From: Arctopsyche grandis
Lineage: Eukaryota > Arthropoda > Insecta > Trichoptera > Hydropsychidae
Length of the DNA: 64,000 bases
NCBI RefSeq assembly: GCF_051622035.1
Contig: NC_135365.1
Location: 15,542,001 to 15,606,000, forward strand
Reading direction: 5' to 3'
A model generated the notes under the pieces. That model worked only from the letters and a program-made list of their open reading frames with translations. It was not told the DNA's origin and did no database searches. Made by a program: the position numbers and the translations under genes. Within the stretch, counting starts at the first letter, position 1. Every line of letters begins with the position of its first letter. Positions 42,947 to 56,300 of the stretch are shown here, piece by piece.

Positions 42947-43146
42947 TGTAATTTCGAAAGAGACTTTGTAACTTTGTATGTAACTGTTGTTGGTTCGTAA
43001 ATCTGTGACGTCATTGAACAAATGAATATTCACATAAATAAAATAAAACTATTCAAATAAATGTAATAAAATGTTTACAATTAGATTGGCCATGTTTAAG
43101 CGGTTGATATTACAAATATCGAGCGAAGCCGGGTAAAAACACTAGT
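42947..43146 (+). mobile_element. Short Helitron-like element, copy 4
   Basis: It starts TCTAATATGTAATTTCG, carries GATTGGCCATGTTTAAGCGG, and ends GAAGCCGGGTAAAAACACTAG. Terminal TC and CTAG agree with the other copies. Confidence 0.6.
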
Positions 43147-43817
43147 ATTCTATGTATACGGAGGGGCTTGAAATGTTTACATAGGTCTTATTTTACTTAT
43201 GTTGAATCTGGATTTGCAGTGAGTGTGATTCATCAATACATGGAAATACCTTTCTAGCATGTGTTGGTCGGAAAAGTGTTTCAAATATCTGAAAAAATTG
43301 GGTTGATTGATGATTTAATGGTGATTGTTTCAGCTTAGCGGTGAGAAATACATTTTATTATACACAGATACATATGTATTATGATGATTATAGTAGGTAC
43401 ATATTTCCAGGAATCGTATTGATCACATCAACGAATTGATACAACACAATAGAAGCTTAAATTATTATATGGTTTCTTTAATTCTATTATTCATATTGGA
43501 ATGTTATTGAATTTCATATGCTCAAATGAAAATTGATAATATTATTTTGATGCAAAGCAATTAGAGAACAGAGCTCGAGATACTTATGAATTTTTGAATA
43601 AGTATCCAAGCTGCTGATGACGATGAATTATTTTTACAAACATTATATGCATATTTATGTACATATGTATGTACTTTCATAGGTGTCCAGTCAAAATCGC
43701 TCGGTAAATTAGCGTCCCGGAATTACCACGCGGAGACAAAACCATGTATATGAAAAATTAATATTACGTGATTTTTTTCGTCGAATTAAAACTGTGGTCT
43801 AAATAAAAATAAAGTGA
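43147..43817. other. Intergenic, no feature seen
   Basis: AT-rich sequence with TACATA microsatellite patches. I see nothing supportable. Confidence 0.5.
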
Positions 43818-44307
43818 AAATTTGGATGTGACCGGTCCCATGACTTCTATGTATTTGAGGAATAATAAGAAAGTCACAAAACAAAATTCGATATTTAAAC
43901 ATATGTATATTCATTCAACAACATTCAGACAAATTGAGTGCAAATGTAGGGAAACTTGTACAAGACAAAAGTTTTACTTTCGGTTGTCGGATTTTGTTCA
44001 ATTTTTTTTCTATTACTTAAAATCACTATAAATATTATGCATAATAAATATCAAGAAGATTAAAATTGTTTAGAATGTCAAAATAAAATAATTAAAAATT
44101 GTTTTAAAAAAACATACTACTTCCGGTTTACGAATTCCGACCAAAACCTTATCAGCTCTAAGTTAGTACATAAAAAAAACAAATATAAATTTTCAGCTCG
44201 ATACATTCAGGGGTGTGGAATGAATCGTGATTACAACATTTTTGACTTTTTTAAGAGAAAAAAATCCCACTTCCGGTTTATTAAATTTAGTGATTTTTTT
44301 ATATGAT
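43818..44307. repeat. Interspersed repeat family D, copy 3
   Basis: It matches 8219-8725 through TATGTATTTGAGGAATAATA, TTTCGGTTGTCGGATTTTGT, CTACTTCCGGTTTACGAATT and CACTTCCGGTTTATTAAATT, and ends at the same TTTAGTGATTTTTTT boundary. Confidence 0.75.
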
Positions 44308-44691
44308 AGTTGTGCATTGAAGTTAAGCCAGATGTGCAGATTGGACAGATATAAATTCAAATGTATATATGTATGTACACAGTAAAGATTCGTTTATGGT
44401 TGAATAGAATAAGTATGGATCGGAATTAAATTGGTATGCCTATGATAGCGAAACCAATTTTGTTTATATCTCGATGAAATTTTTCGAGATACGGAAATTA
44501 AGCCGTAAAATATAACCGCATGTTATTCAAACGAAAACCGAATTTTTGATTGTATACATACATAGGTACAACTATGTATGTATAATATTATACAAATATA
44601 CATACATATGTACATATGCTATTGTACGTGCATATGATCTTTGTATGTAATTCAAGTGCAAATATCTACATATATTGTATATGTAGGTAAT

Positions 44692-44940
44692 CGGTCTCCG
44701 TGACGGGCCGGAATGTGAAATGCCGGAAAACGCAAATATCGGAAGGCAAAGATCGAAAATCGAAATTCTGCGCGCGCACATTAATACGGGAGGAAAAGCC
44801 TGTTCCTCTTGTTCCTGTTGTATCCTGCTCGCGCAAATTAAATGAGTATGTACCGTTTACCATGAATCCTTTTTTTCGATCTTTGCCTTCCGATATTTGC
44901 GTTTTCCGGCATTTCACATTCCGGCCCGTGAGGTAGACCC
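44692..44940. mobile_element. Long-inverted-repeat (Mutator-like) MITE, copy 4 (internally deleted)
   Basis: The left end is CGGTCTCCGTGACGGGCC and the complement of the right end is GGGTCTACCTCACGGGCC. The left arm is shortened, bringing the total to 249 bp against about 380 bp in copies 2 and 3. The flanks GTAGGTAAT and GTAGGTACA approximate the 9-bp target duplication. Confidence 0.75.
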
Positions 44941-45539
44941 GTAGGTACATATGTATATGTACATATGTACATCTTCTTATCAAAATATAAAAAAGGCAAA
45001 CGCAAATATTGTACACAGTAAAGTATAGGTAAATTGTATGTAGATGACGCTAGTACGAGCGATTCTTTTAATCATTTTTTTTTTGGGATTTAAATTTGGA
45101 ATATTAATTCGATTATATTTTCCCAACAATTTTAAATATCAAGAGGATCTGGTTATTATTTACGATTTTGCTTCCAAATGGTTAAACGATCTATTATATA
45201 AAGTTACATTTAATACCTATAATAATTGAAGTTGAATTAAATTTCGAAAAAAAATTACCATAAATAAAGAAAACATAACATGTTAGTGCCTCGTCTATCA
45301 TTATTAATTTGCGCATTTTAGGAATGCAAAATTGAGGATTGCTTTATTAATGACAATGATGTCAATTTAATACATGTTATAAATGTTATTGACACAATGA
45401 TTGTGTTGTAAAATTTTGTAAAAATAAGTTGTAAAAATAATTTAATAATAATACCAATAAATACGACTAGATAAAAAGAAAAACATTAAGGTAAATTTAT
45501 AAAATTTATTATTATATCAAATGACTAATCAAAATGTAT
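44941..45539. other. Intergenic, 3' flank of gene 3
   Basis: AT-rich. Parts of 45290-45500 (AGGAATGCAAAATTGAGG, TGTTGTAAAATTTTG, AAGAAAAACATTAA) resemble 62290-62410 downstream of gene 5, showing that the duplication included 3' flank. Confidence 0.45.
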
Positions 45540-45545
45540 TTTATT
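45540..45545 (-). terminator. Polyadenylation signal of gene 3
   Basis: AATAAA on the minus strand, about 60 nt beyond the gene 3 stop codon. Confidence 0.65.
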
Positions 45546-45604
45546 ATGCATTTGCTATTAATTCTATACATCTATGTACATACATTTCTTAATATTTGCA
45601 TTAG

Positions 45605-48600
45605 TTAAAATAATAAATATATACAAAAACAAAGAGTGGCAACAAAAATTGATATGTTTTTAGTATTTGCAGAGTTTCTGGAGTCTTTGAGTGAAATATT
45701 AATAACATTTTCATTCAACCATGGATCCAAATCTTTAAAAACATTTTCAATCCAATAAAGATTCTTAAGAATAATACCAAATGCTGCGTCAGCGGCATCT
45801 GCTTCAGTCATTGTATAGTCATCTATATAAAGCCTCATAAAATCATCGAACTATAAAGAATAAAATGCTAGTAAAATAAAATAAATATAAAATGTGGTGG
45901 AAAATATTAAATTACATTTGGAACGTACTTGTAACGCATTTTCTCCCGTAACTATATTGTCTCTAAGAGCATTGATTATCTTTACCGTACTAGAGGGCAT
46001 CCTAGAATTCATGTAAGTACGATCAAATATATGAAAAAATAAATCAGGTATACTTTAAATTCGAATGTACTGGTTATCGGTACGCACATAGTTTGAATAG
46101 TGGTGAAATTATTCTTGACAAATTCCATTGCATGATTTAGACCGAGTTCCCCAGAATCGATAACTGATTTTACAATAATGTATCTATGATCTGGAGTAAG
46201 TTCGATTTCTTCTGCAATACTCATCGACAAATAACTGAAAGAGAAAAATGGGAGAATCAGAAAAAAATCAGAGAAGGAAATTAATATCCGAAATGCAGTG
46301 TTATTATGTATGTATATACATATATACGACTTACTTTTTGATAATATCATCATTTTCGGAACAAGCCAAACTTTTGAGGATAGTGGTCTTTTCAGATATT
46401 GACGATGAGTTAATGTACTTGTTCCAGAAGAAATTCCATATTTTTACCGTAGAATTTTGAATGCCATAACAGTATACAATGTTTCTCATATCAGGATCAA
46501 TTTTCATATAATCAACGTCATTTTCAGTTAAGGTTTCGAGTGCTTCTTTCGATTTTTTCAAGCAATTCTCATTTCCCACACTACAGGCAATCTTTGCAAT
46601 GGTTTTTCTCGTCATTTTCTTTATATAATCATCGTCTTCATTTGTATCAAATCCAACACTATCGTACATTTTATTGCTGATTTGAAGTATATATTTCTAA
46701 AATTTAAGTTTTGATAAATTTATAAAAATAAATGTATATATTTTAATGAATTTAGATATTCATGCAATTATATATGAATAAATGTATGTATGTAATTATA
46801 CACACTTTGTATAAGGAAATGTTGGCAGCCGCTGGCATTATCTTATTTAGGAAGAGTATTCCAGGTTCTACAGTTTTCCAAACAATAAAATCAACCTCTT
46901 CTCTTAAATAGCTTAACAAGTCAAATGTAATATTGTAGGACTGGAAATACAAACATATTAAAAACTCATTTAATATTTATTATTTTGATTAAAAAATAAA
47001 ATGATTTAAATACCATGGTTAGAGATTTTGCGAGTGCCATGGAATCATCAAGGAGTTGAGCTCTATTCAAAAAATGAATATTACTGAAGTTTTGAGCTTT
47101 CAAAGCTTCACTCAGAATCTTCCAATTATTGTTATCGTACAATACACGATAGTAACCTTTGTGATAGTAAAAATGAAATCATAAAAAATCTAAGCTATTT
47201 AAAAAAAAAATTGTAATTCAATGTCTACCTGTTACTTGTGTGTTTAAAATAAACCAGGAATTATCTTTCAAGTCCATAGGAATATTCAAAGTGGTTTGAT
47301 CTGGACTAAACCATTGTTGTACTGACGTGTGCTCAAAGTTACCATCTTTAGAAGTGACCCATGTTATTGGTATCCACCATTTTTCCGAGCTGGAAGTTTC
47401 TGAATCTTGGTAAAAGCGTCTCTGAAATTTCGTAATAATGTTAAAATTGAAGCATTTCTTAAAATTGTTTTGGAGTATATGTAAATACGATACGAACTTG
47501 AGTTATATCTATAGAGTTTTTGTCGTTTGATATTACAGCGCTAACTACAGGTAGACCAGGCTGGTTTGACCAAGATCCAAAAACTTCTGAAACCGTAACA
47601 TTTTCCGGAAACAATCCTTTGCCATTAGCTGCCGCTTGCAGACCAGCAAATAGCGTTTCTGGCTCTGCAATACCTTGAGGTCTGTAATGAATATTTCATA
47701 CATATTGCTAATGGTATATCCAAATTAAGTAATATTTTTGAATAAAATTGAACATAATTTTCATTCAACTTGAAACTATTAAAAAAAAATAGACTATTTT
47801 TTTAATTTCAGTTGACAACTGGACAATACGTACACATATACGTATATAAATCTTTTAAGTAAATTAAATGATTATATTAAATTATGTTATACTTCTCGCT
47901 TAAAAACTCCGAACTCATTTCTAAAATAAACTTACACGGAGATCAAATAATTTGTCAATCCTTGTTTGAAAATTGGCTCTCCTAGGATGTGGGACATCAT
48001 TCGAATAACACTTCCAGCTAAAATAAAAATTCAGAGAATAAACATATCCATTTACATTTAAAATATTTAATATAATTGAACATCACATTTTTTGTAAGCG
48101 ATTGCATTAAAATTTTGAGAGATTTCCAATGGTGTTATGACTGAGGATGACATAGGATTGGTTGATTCTAAAGCATCCGCCTCCATAGCTTTGTGGAGTG
48201 TTCTGAGGACATATTGGTCCATAATTCGCCATTCTGGAGCGATCTGTCAAGACATTTGTACAAGAATTTAGTGTTTTGTTTAATTACCAAAGTACATACA
48301 TATGTATATTTCAATCATTGATTTTACTCTTTCTGATGTAAAAGATTCAAAGTATGTAGCAAATCCTTCATTTAACCACAGATAATCCCACCAAACAGGA
48401 GTGACCTCATTTCCAAACCACATATGAGCATTTTCATGACATAAATTTGTAACGACTAATTGTAAGTCATCCATAGTCGTAACACCGGGTATGTTGAATA
48501 AACCAGATTCTCTGAAAGTGCGTGATAATAAACTATTTAGATAACGAAGATAGCATTGGAGTGATTTGATGGAAAATAATAGCATACCCGTATGTGATAA

Positions 48601-50411
48601 GTCCCCAATTTTCCATTGCTCCGCCTCCAACATTAGGAATCGCTATATTGTCCAGCTTTGAAAGGCCGTATGTGACGTTTGTGTACTTCTCTAAATCATC
48701 AATGCTTTTCTCCCCGAGTTTGAATGCAAAGTCTATATATTGAATAGCATTCGGTCTTGCAAATACCCTATACTTTTTAGAAAAAAATTGAATGGGTTGG
48801 TCTTCGTTAGATACGTAGGAAAAGTCGGAAATTGCAAAAGCAATCAAGTAAGATGACATTGGAACGCTTGGTTCGAATGCGTACAAATTGAGGTCATCTT
48901 GTAACGGAGGACTGAAAATAATGAAAACGAAATGTTAATTACTTATAAATAACATAGGCCTACAAAAAAATTTGATTCATTGCATTTAAAGTTAATTAAT
49001 AAATGATTTCAATAAAATTATATTGAGTTATTTATGTACATCTAACACTGTTCGACAAATGACGACTATTTTTTTTTTTGGTTCAGAGACGAGATATGAC
49101 TTTTCTTACAGATCTATGCCCAGTGAACACGAATCTGGTAATAAAAAATGTTTATTGGCTCGAGATTCGGAGATATGTGTTTTTTAAATCGCGCGATTTT
49201 TCTATATCTTGGTGTTGTTCGGTCGATGTCTCAAAATCAATTTCCTGTTCAAAATGAATATTGGAATCTATATTCGGGTATTTTATCTTTCATTTGTAGT
49301 ACTTTTCAGCTTTTAAATCTCTCTAAGTAGTCACATCAAAAGTCAAAAGTACGTATTTTCACTTGGGATTTTTCCACAGTTAATACTATTTTATATTGAG
49401 TATTTTCTATTGAAACATGTTTATTGGCACAATATACTCCATATTTAAAAATTTTATAATCAGTTTTTATAAATCATTAAGTATCAATAACATACATAAT
49501 TTTATCTTTTTGTCGGAATGTTATCTATTGCTCTTTGTTGAAACGTTTATTTATTTTCTCAGTAGTTTTTAGTAAGTTATTTATGTACTGTGCTATTTGT
49601 ACAGCTAATCACACTTCAAGTGTGATTGAATGTAGATTAAAATTCGCTACATTTATTTCAAATACGAACGTATGTATATCTATATTGGTAACTTACAGTG
49701 AAGTATCATTTGTTTGGTCAGTATTGAATATTGCATAATATCCTGCAGGTGTATAAATATTCATTTGAAAGATCGCCTTCAGGGCAGGTTCATCATAACA
49801 CGGAAAAACATCTCGAGCATTCACAGCTTCGAGTTGAGTACTTGCTAAGTATCTGGAAAAAAATTACGTAACACATTATAAAATTGATCGTGCAATTCAT
49901 TGCTCTGCATTTTTACATACTTGGTTAATCCATCGTCGTTCTGGTAAGAGCTTATGAACAGTCCGTGTGAATAAGTTCCATATTTGCCTAAATAGTCAAT
50001 GTCGATTACGTACAGTTGGTTGATTTTTAACAGTTTTGTTAATTTTATTCGCAAAAAATTCGTATCGCCATTAGATATCGTGTGATTCATGTAAATATTG
50101 TTATTGTCTTCTGTCGAGTGCACAGTAATATTATTAATCCTGAAAACGTTGGAATGTAGAACAATTTCGTCAGTTTCTATTTCGGCAAATGTGTTGATGG
50201 CCACGTGTCCTGGGAACGAATCCTGTTTATTTGGGTCAATTTTCAAAATCACCGTGTAGTGCGAAGGCTTTGTCGTTCCTGGCAGTCGGTATTGTAAAAA
50301 ATTGGATTTCTTTTTCGGGAAAGATTCAACATTGGTGTTTTTCGTCAGCGAAATCGGAGATGCAATACATTCACTAACCACAAAGACCAGTAATATTATT
50401 TTGAACATCAT
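45605..50411 (-). CDS. Gene 3: secreted or GPI-anchored aminopeptidase N paralogue (complete)
   Basis: M1 aminopeptidase. Coding exons, 5' to 3': 50411-49921, 49852-49697, 48911-48588, 48511-48328, 48243-48087, 48017-47936, 47681-47498, 47421-47229, 47156-47014, 46940-46806, 46696-46335, 46234-46088, 46001-45929 and 45850-45605. They sum to 2877 nt, giving 958 aa. [18 protein letters not shown] is a signal peptide. The C-terminus [16 protein letters not shown] is a short hydrophobic tail compatible with GPI attachment. GAMENWG is at 313-319. Zinc ligands are His349, His353 and Glu372 in a [12 protein letters not shown] context, with Tyr435 as catalytic tyrosine. The residue joining exons 3 and 4 is Gly where genes 1 and 2 have Arg. 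An acceptor (CGTTTCAG) sits two bases before the ATG, so there is an untranslated 5' exon. Genes 4 and 5 are its closest relatives here. Confidence 0.92.
49047..49433. repeat. Interspersed repeat family I, copy 1 (gene 3 intron 2)
   Basis: It begins ACTGTTCGACAAATGACGAC and continues through TCTATGCCCAGTGAACAC, TTTTTCTATATCTTGGTG, TTCGGTCGATGTCTCAAAAT and GTATTTTCACTTGGGATTTT to GAAACATGTTTATTGG. The same series is at 61282-61655. There is no open frame. Confidence 0.8.
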
Positions 50412-52844
50412 TCCTGAAACGTCAAAAAATCTATAAAGGATTATTCATTTTCAGAATTGCATTTTTTTGAGATAGTTCAACGTATGTAAAGTTTCTACCA
50501 CCAGGTCACTGACTGTTCTTACTTTACAAATTATTTTTAAATATCATTTTAAAAATTTTATATAAAATTTTTAACGTTGCTGCCACCAAGTTGCCGATAG
50601 TCAGTTTTTAAGGGTTTTTTTTTTTACAAAAAATCAACAAAAATATGATTTAAAATTGATTTTTATTATTATTTTAAAACGAATGAAATTAAAGCTTTTT
50701 GAAATATGCTAAAAAATGTATGCTTATCAACGGAAAACAGATAAAGAAGCGTATCATGCAGAAAAGGTCTTCATGATCACGATTCTAGGTGCCACGTGCG
50801 CACGATTGACAAGGGATATATGTACATATGTATGTACATATGAATTATGTATGAAATACTTGGCTACAAAAATCGAAAACGTAATGCAATCAAAATAAGC
50901 TGAAAATTGATACATGTAGTAATAATGGTAAACAGACTATTTCACACAATGTGATCGTGCGCACGACAATCGCGAATACGGAATATCTGGAACTCGAGTT
51001 GTCGTAAGTATGATAGTTCGCGTGTACAACTCTCGATGGATGGAATTTACGGGTATCAGGTGTTCCGTGATCGAGATCGTTTTGTTTAGAATAATCACCC
51101 ATCCAGTATTAATATGAGATTAGTTAAATTTATAGAATAACCACCAAATTTCATATATACGTACGTGCTTTATTAAAATTGCTTTTTTTTACCTGTTTAC
51201 GAATTGATTGAACAAATATTAATATTGAGTATTTATCAAGATTTTATGTACATAAAATGTAGATGCCTTTGGGCATACTGAGTCACAGATATGTACATAT
51301 TTAATTAAATTGTATCAATTATTAGATTAGATTATATTTCCCACTTTTTTCTGATAATTCAACTAGTTTCATATTCGATTAAATGACGCAATATTAACGC
51401 AATTGCTTGAAGGAAATGCATACTTGAAGGACATGCATATTGAAAAAAGAAAACAGAAATGAAACAATTTTTTTGTTAGAACAATAATCCTTTAACCTTA
51501 CTTACTAAGTTACCTTTAAGAACTATTATACACCCAAAACCAAACCATAATATGGAGAAAAGTGATGAAATATTGTCTTAATCTGGATGATAATTATGAT
51601 TAACAGTTTCTCAACTATTTTGGGTCAAAGTATATTTTAATTTAATTATGTAGAATACATATACATATATGTATATATGTATATCAATATAAAACTTTAT
51701 GCTTTTGTTTATAAAATTAAAAAAAATAGAATATACACCTTAGAAAATATGTTAATATAAAATTAAGCACAATTTCCATCGGGAAAATACATACAAATTA
51801 TAAAAATCATTCATATTATTTTGAAAAATCTATTAAAAGTGTCATTTAATATTTACTATAATGGATTGGTCCAATTTAATTACGATTTTACCTGACAAAA
51901 CTTTGGGAAGCCTCAAATCGATTAAAATAAACTGATAAGATATCATTTCATTTCAAAATAATCAATTTTATATAATTTACTACTTCACCGTACAAATGAC
52001 GAAATATAAATGAATGAGGGCTTATCTAATGGCACTTTACCTATATTATATGTGTGTATGTATTAATGATTCCAATTTACCGTAATTTCTGTTGACCGAT
52101 AATTCGATAATATTGTTTTTACAAATTCCCGGTTTTTAAATCTAAATAAACAACTTTTTTATGTACAAAATATATTTAACCAAGTGCATATAAATATAAT
52201 TTATTATATACTTAAATATATTAACCAAAAAATGGTATGAGTGGTAATTAATGAATGATTCATAAATGACTAAAAAAATGAATTTTTTGGTTCGTAGTTT
52301 AAGAAATTAGCAGCGAATAAAACATACTGAATTATTTATAATAGTTGTAATCTATTTTCAAAACAGTCATTTCCTTTTTCAGTTTCTTTATTTTTTTTTT
52401 TTTTCTGGGTAGATTCCTTTTCCAAACTGACTTCAGTTTTATTTCATGTATGTACCTATACATGACATATCGCTTTACCTCACAGTCAATTTGGAAAATT
52501 ATATTTTCTACGATTAAAATAGCATTGAATTGGTTGGAATTATGTAAATATCGATACTTTTGATAATATTCTAATCACATTTTTTGTACCAAATATTGAA
52601 ATATACTTGGAAAAGAATTGTGTAATACATATAAATACATAATATGTATGGATTGGTTGGAAAAAAGATCTACTTTAAATTAAAATTTATAAATTTTAGT
52701 GGCATCTATCGATCAACTTTCAAACTGTTAAAATTATTTTTGATTTAAATGAGTTCAGAACCTGACACTTCTATTGAAAAACGTGTAACAAATTAAATAT
52801 ATGAAAATAAAGCATTCTTATAATCATCAGAGTAGTCAAAGCTT
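50412..52844. other. Region between genes 3 and 4
   Basis: The first part must carry gene 3's 5' leader and promoter. A non-repeated, GC-richer patch at 50890-51110 is the best candidate for this. The rest is AT-rich. A stretch at 52290-52370 (CATAGTTTAAGAAA-type text with AGCAGCG) recurs at about 62180-62250, so the 3' flanks of genes 4 and 5 share sequence. Confidence 0.4.
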
Positions 52845-53190
52845 AACTGTTATATTACAACTGGCTCACGTAGATATGTAATTTACTAGTTTTATTCTAA
52901 TATGAATGACCTAAAACGCCAAATATAATACAACTGAAAATACTCTTCGACTTTAAAATACATACATATACACAACGAACGCCAGTTATATACAACGGTT
53001 ATATTACAACTAGCGCACATTGTTGAAAGTTTTTTTGTTCTTATAGAGATATAATTTAATAACTGAATTATATTCGAATATGAAAAACGTAAAACGCCAG
53101 TTGGAATAAATATTGGAATAAAATTCAGTTGTACGTATATATAATGTACTACTGAAAATATAATTTGGCTGGAACATATGTGCATATATG
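52845..53190. repeat. Interspersed repeat family G, two adjacent copies
   Basis: Two related pieces (about 52845-52945 and 52990-53180) carry TATTACAACTGG, CGCACATTGTTGAAAG, ATTCGAATATGAAAAACG and AAAACGCCAGTTGGAATAA, as in 6340-6520. Confidence 0.6.
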
Positions 53191-53397
53191 TATAAAGAAA
53201 CAGTCTGGTCATAAACATACAAGTTATATGTACATAAATTGGGACAATATTGAGATTTCCTAATTTTTAAAACAAAGGAATTCAATATACAAATTAAATA
53301 AAATAAAAATTGAAAGTCGTGTACCAAATTGAATATTTATATTTTAATTTTTATATTGCTACAGTCATAATGGTTACTTTCTCAAATCTTACAATAC

Positions 53398-56300
53398 TTA
53401 TTCAGAAATATTTGAAATCGTGGTAGAACTCTCCACGTTTTCCAACAACCAAGAATCAATGTCTGGCAATACTCTATCAAGCCACGCCCTATTTGATGCT
53501 ATCACAGATTGAGCTACAGCTACAGCTACACTTTCATTTATTGTGAAATCTCCGGTCTGAGCAAATTCGTTAAACTGTAATTGATTTAATATAAAATAAA
53601 ATTTAATATTAAAACGAAAACAAATTGTAAATTATTATCAATCATATACACACTTGATCTACATTCTCCTTGGTGACGATTCTACTCCTAATATAGTTTA
53701 TTAGGGTTACTGTATACTCAGGCATGCTGTAAAAGATATATGTATGTAGGTTAAATTGCATATTAATATTTAAATATTAAAATAAGTTTATATAGAAAAA
53801 CATAATTACATCGATTTGATAGCGGCGAAGTTCGTCGTAATGAATTTTACGGCTTGATCAACACCTACATATCCAGCATTGATTACAGATTGTAGTACAG
53901 TGTACCTGTGTCTATTGTCGAAAAGTCCAGAATTGTTTTCAACAGTCAACATTAAATAACTGAAAGATATGATAAAATTATTTTCAGATTTCATGAATTC
54001 TCACACTTTTAAAAAAACTCCCTTTTATTATTAATATATGATCTAGTGTTTGCGATTCGTTTAACTAGACTTACTCTTGAAGGATTTCAATATCCTCGGA
54101 GCAGGCAAGATATGTGAGGATGGTTACTTTTTCAGAATTAGACGTTGCGTTGATGTATTTGCTCCAGAAGAATTTCCACAAGTCATTTGTGGCGTCACGA
54201 ATACCAGAACAATAAACAGAGGCTCTCACATCAGGATCAATCGTCATATCTGCATAATAGTTATAAACATTTAGAAATCATTTCAACAGTAAATTTTCAA
54301 ATGATAAGCCATTTTAATACAATTCAACAAACTCGTGTCTAATAAAATTTGCGGTATATTTAAAATATATCAGTAATCTCACTATAATTTTGAGTCAGTT
54401 GTTCAAGTTTTTTGTTAGAATTTTCTTTACAGTCCACATTTCCGGCATTGCAAGCAATGTTTAAGATTATATTTCTGTTCATTTTCGTAACATAATCGTC
54501 ATTTGGTTTTGGTTTAAAACCAACGTTTTTGTAAACTTTATCTATTATTACAGGTGTCTATTTTTGGAAAAGAAAGACTCGAATGATTCAAAGATGGTGA
54601 TACAAAATTTTTAGTTAATTTATATTTAGTTAACAAGATATTTAGAATGTGGCAGGAAAAATCGACAGTATTTATATTTATAAAATTTGAATGGAATCCG
54701 AAAGGAAGAAGGAAATATTTTTTTAGTGAAAGAAAAATATATATGAGAACCTATAATGCAAATTTTTCAGATATTGTCCACAATGGCTGTCACCTTCTTC
54801 ACAATTTACGAATTTTTAAACATTTATCGTGATTAAATTTCACTACTGCCATAGCGGAAACAATTGACATCTCTATCGGGGGCAAAACCTCGCAAAATTC
54901 AAAAGTTTCAAAGCGATCAGAAGGATATAGGGAGTTTTCCATACCATCGGACAAAGTGAAACTAGTAAAAATCCTGTAAAAAAATAAAGATGACCGGAAG
55001 TATACGCGAAAGTAAGTACATATGTACATACATACATATGTATGTACATATAAACGAAATTTTCTTTAAATGTATATATGTATATGTGTATTAAATACCC
55101 TGTATTTATTGAAATTGGTGGCAGCAGGCATCACCAAGTTCAACGTGTTTATTCCAGGTAATACAGTCAACCAAGGAATGAAGTCAACTTCTTCTTTTAA
55201 GTGGAATAACAAATCAAATGTCGTAGCGTAGTTCTGTAGAAAAAACAATGTCATTTTATCAATATATAAATAAATATGTTGCTATATTTTTAAAAAACAG
55301 AAAAATACAAACCAGCCGTAAAGTCCTCGCCAGTTCTAAAGAATCGTCAATTAACTGAGCTCTATTTAAAAGATGAATACCGCTGAAATTTTGAGCCTTC
55401 AAAGCTGAGGCCAAAAGTTTTCAATTCTTGTTGTCGTACGTCACACGATAGTAGCCTGATTCGTGATAAAAATAAAATTTATAAACAATATTTAAAATAT
55501 ATACAAATAAAATTAAAAAAATATGAAAATACAATACCAGTTTCTTGTTTGTTTAGTATAAACCAACTATCTTCATCTAACTCCAAGGGTATATTTAAAA
55601 CGGTATCGTTCGGGCTGAACCATCTTTGCACTAACGTATTTTGAAAATCACCCCCTTTAGATGTGACCCAAGTTATTGGAATCCACCATTTTTCGGAAGA
55701 CGTAATATTTGTTTGATAAAACCGCGTCTGATAAAATTGCATGATTTTCCAATTAATTTATATATTAAATTGTACATCTATAGTAAAACATATGTATTTA
55801 ATCAAACTTGTGTCAGGTTTATGGATCCATTGTTGCCTCCTGTGGCCGTGACCAAAGGATATCCAGGTTGAGTTGACCAAATTCCAAAGATGTCTGTAAC
55901 TGTTAAATCATCTGGTAGTATGTTTTTTCCATCGGCAGCTGCTTGAAGACCGTCAAATAGTTTTTGTGGCTCTGCGAGACCTAGAGGACTAAATTTAAGA
56001 TATGTTACTTACGTTTTTTTTTTTATTTAAAGTAAAAGTTATGTTATATATAAACATAAAAACTTACTTGGATTTCAAATAATTTTGGAGACCTTGTCTG
56101 AAAACTGCCGTTCCTAAGATATGTTCCATCATTCTTATCACACTGCCAGCTGGAATTTAAATAAATTGTACATGAAACAGATCATTGAAAGTGATTATTT
56201 ATTGAAAATAAAATAACACAATACGTACATTTTTCATACGCTATTCTGTTAAAATTATTGCTGATTTCTCGCGGCGAAGCGACAGAAGCTGTCATTGGGT

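Noticed and set aside
45044-45229. Open frame of 61 residues downstream of gene 3
   Set aside because: Low-complexity hydrophobic peptide with no homology I recognise, and not conserved in the corresponding flank of gene 5.
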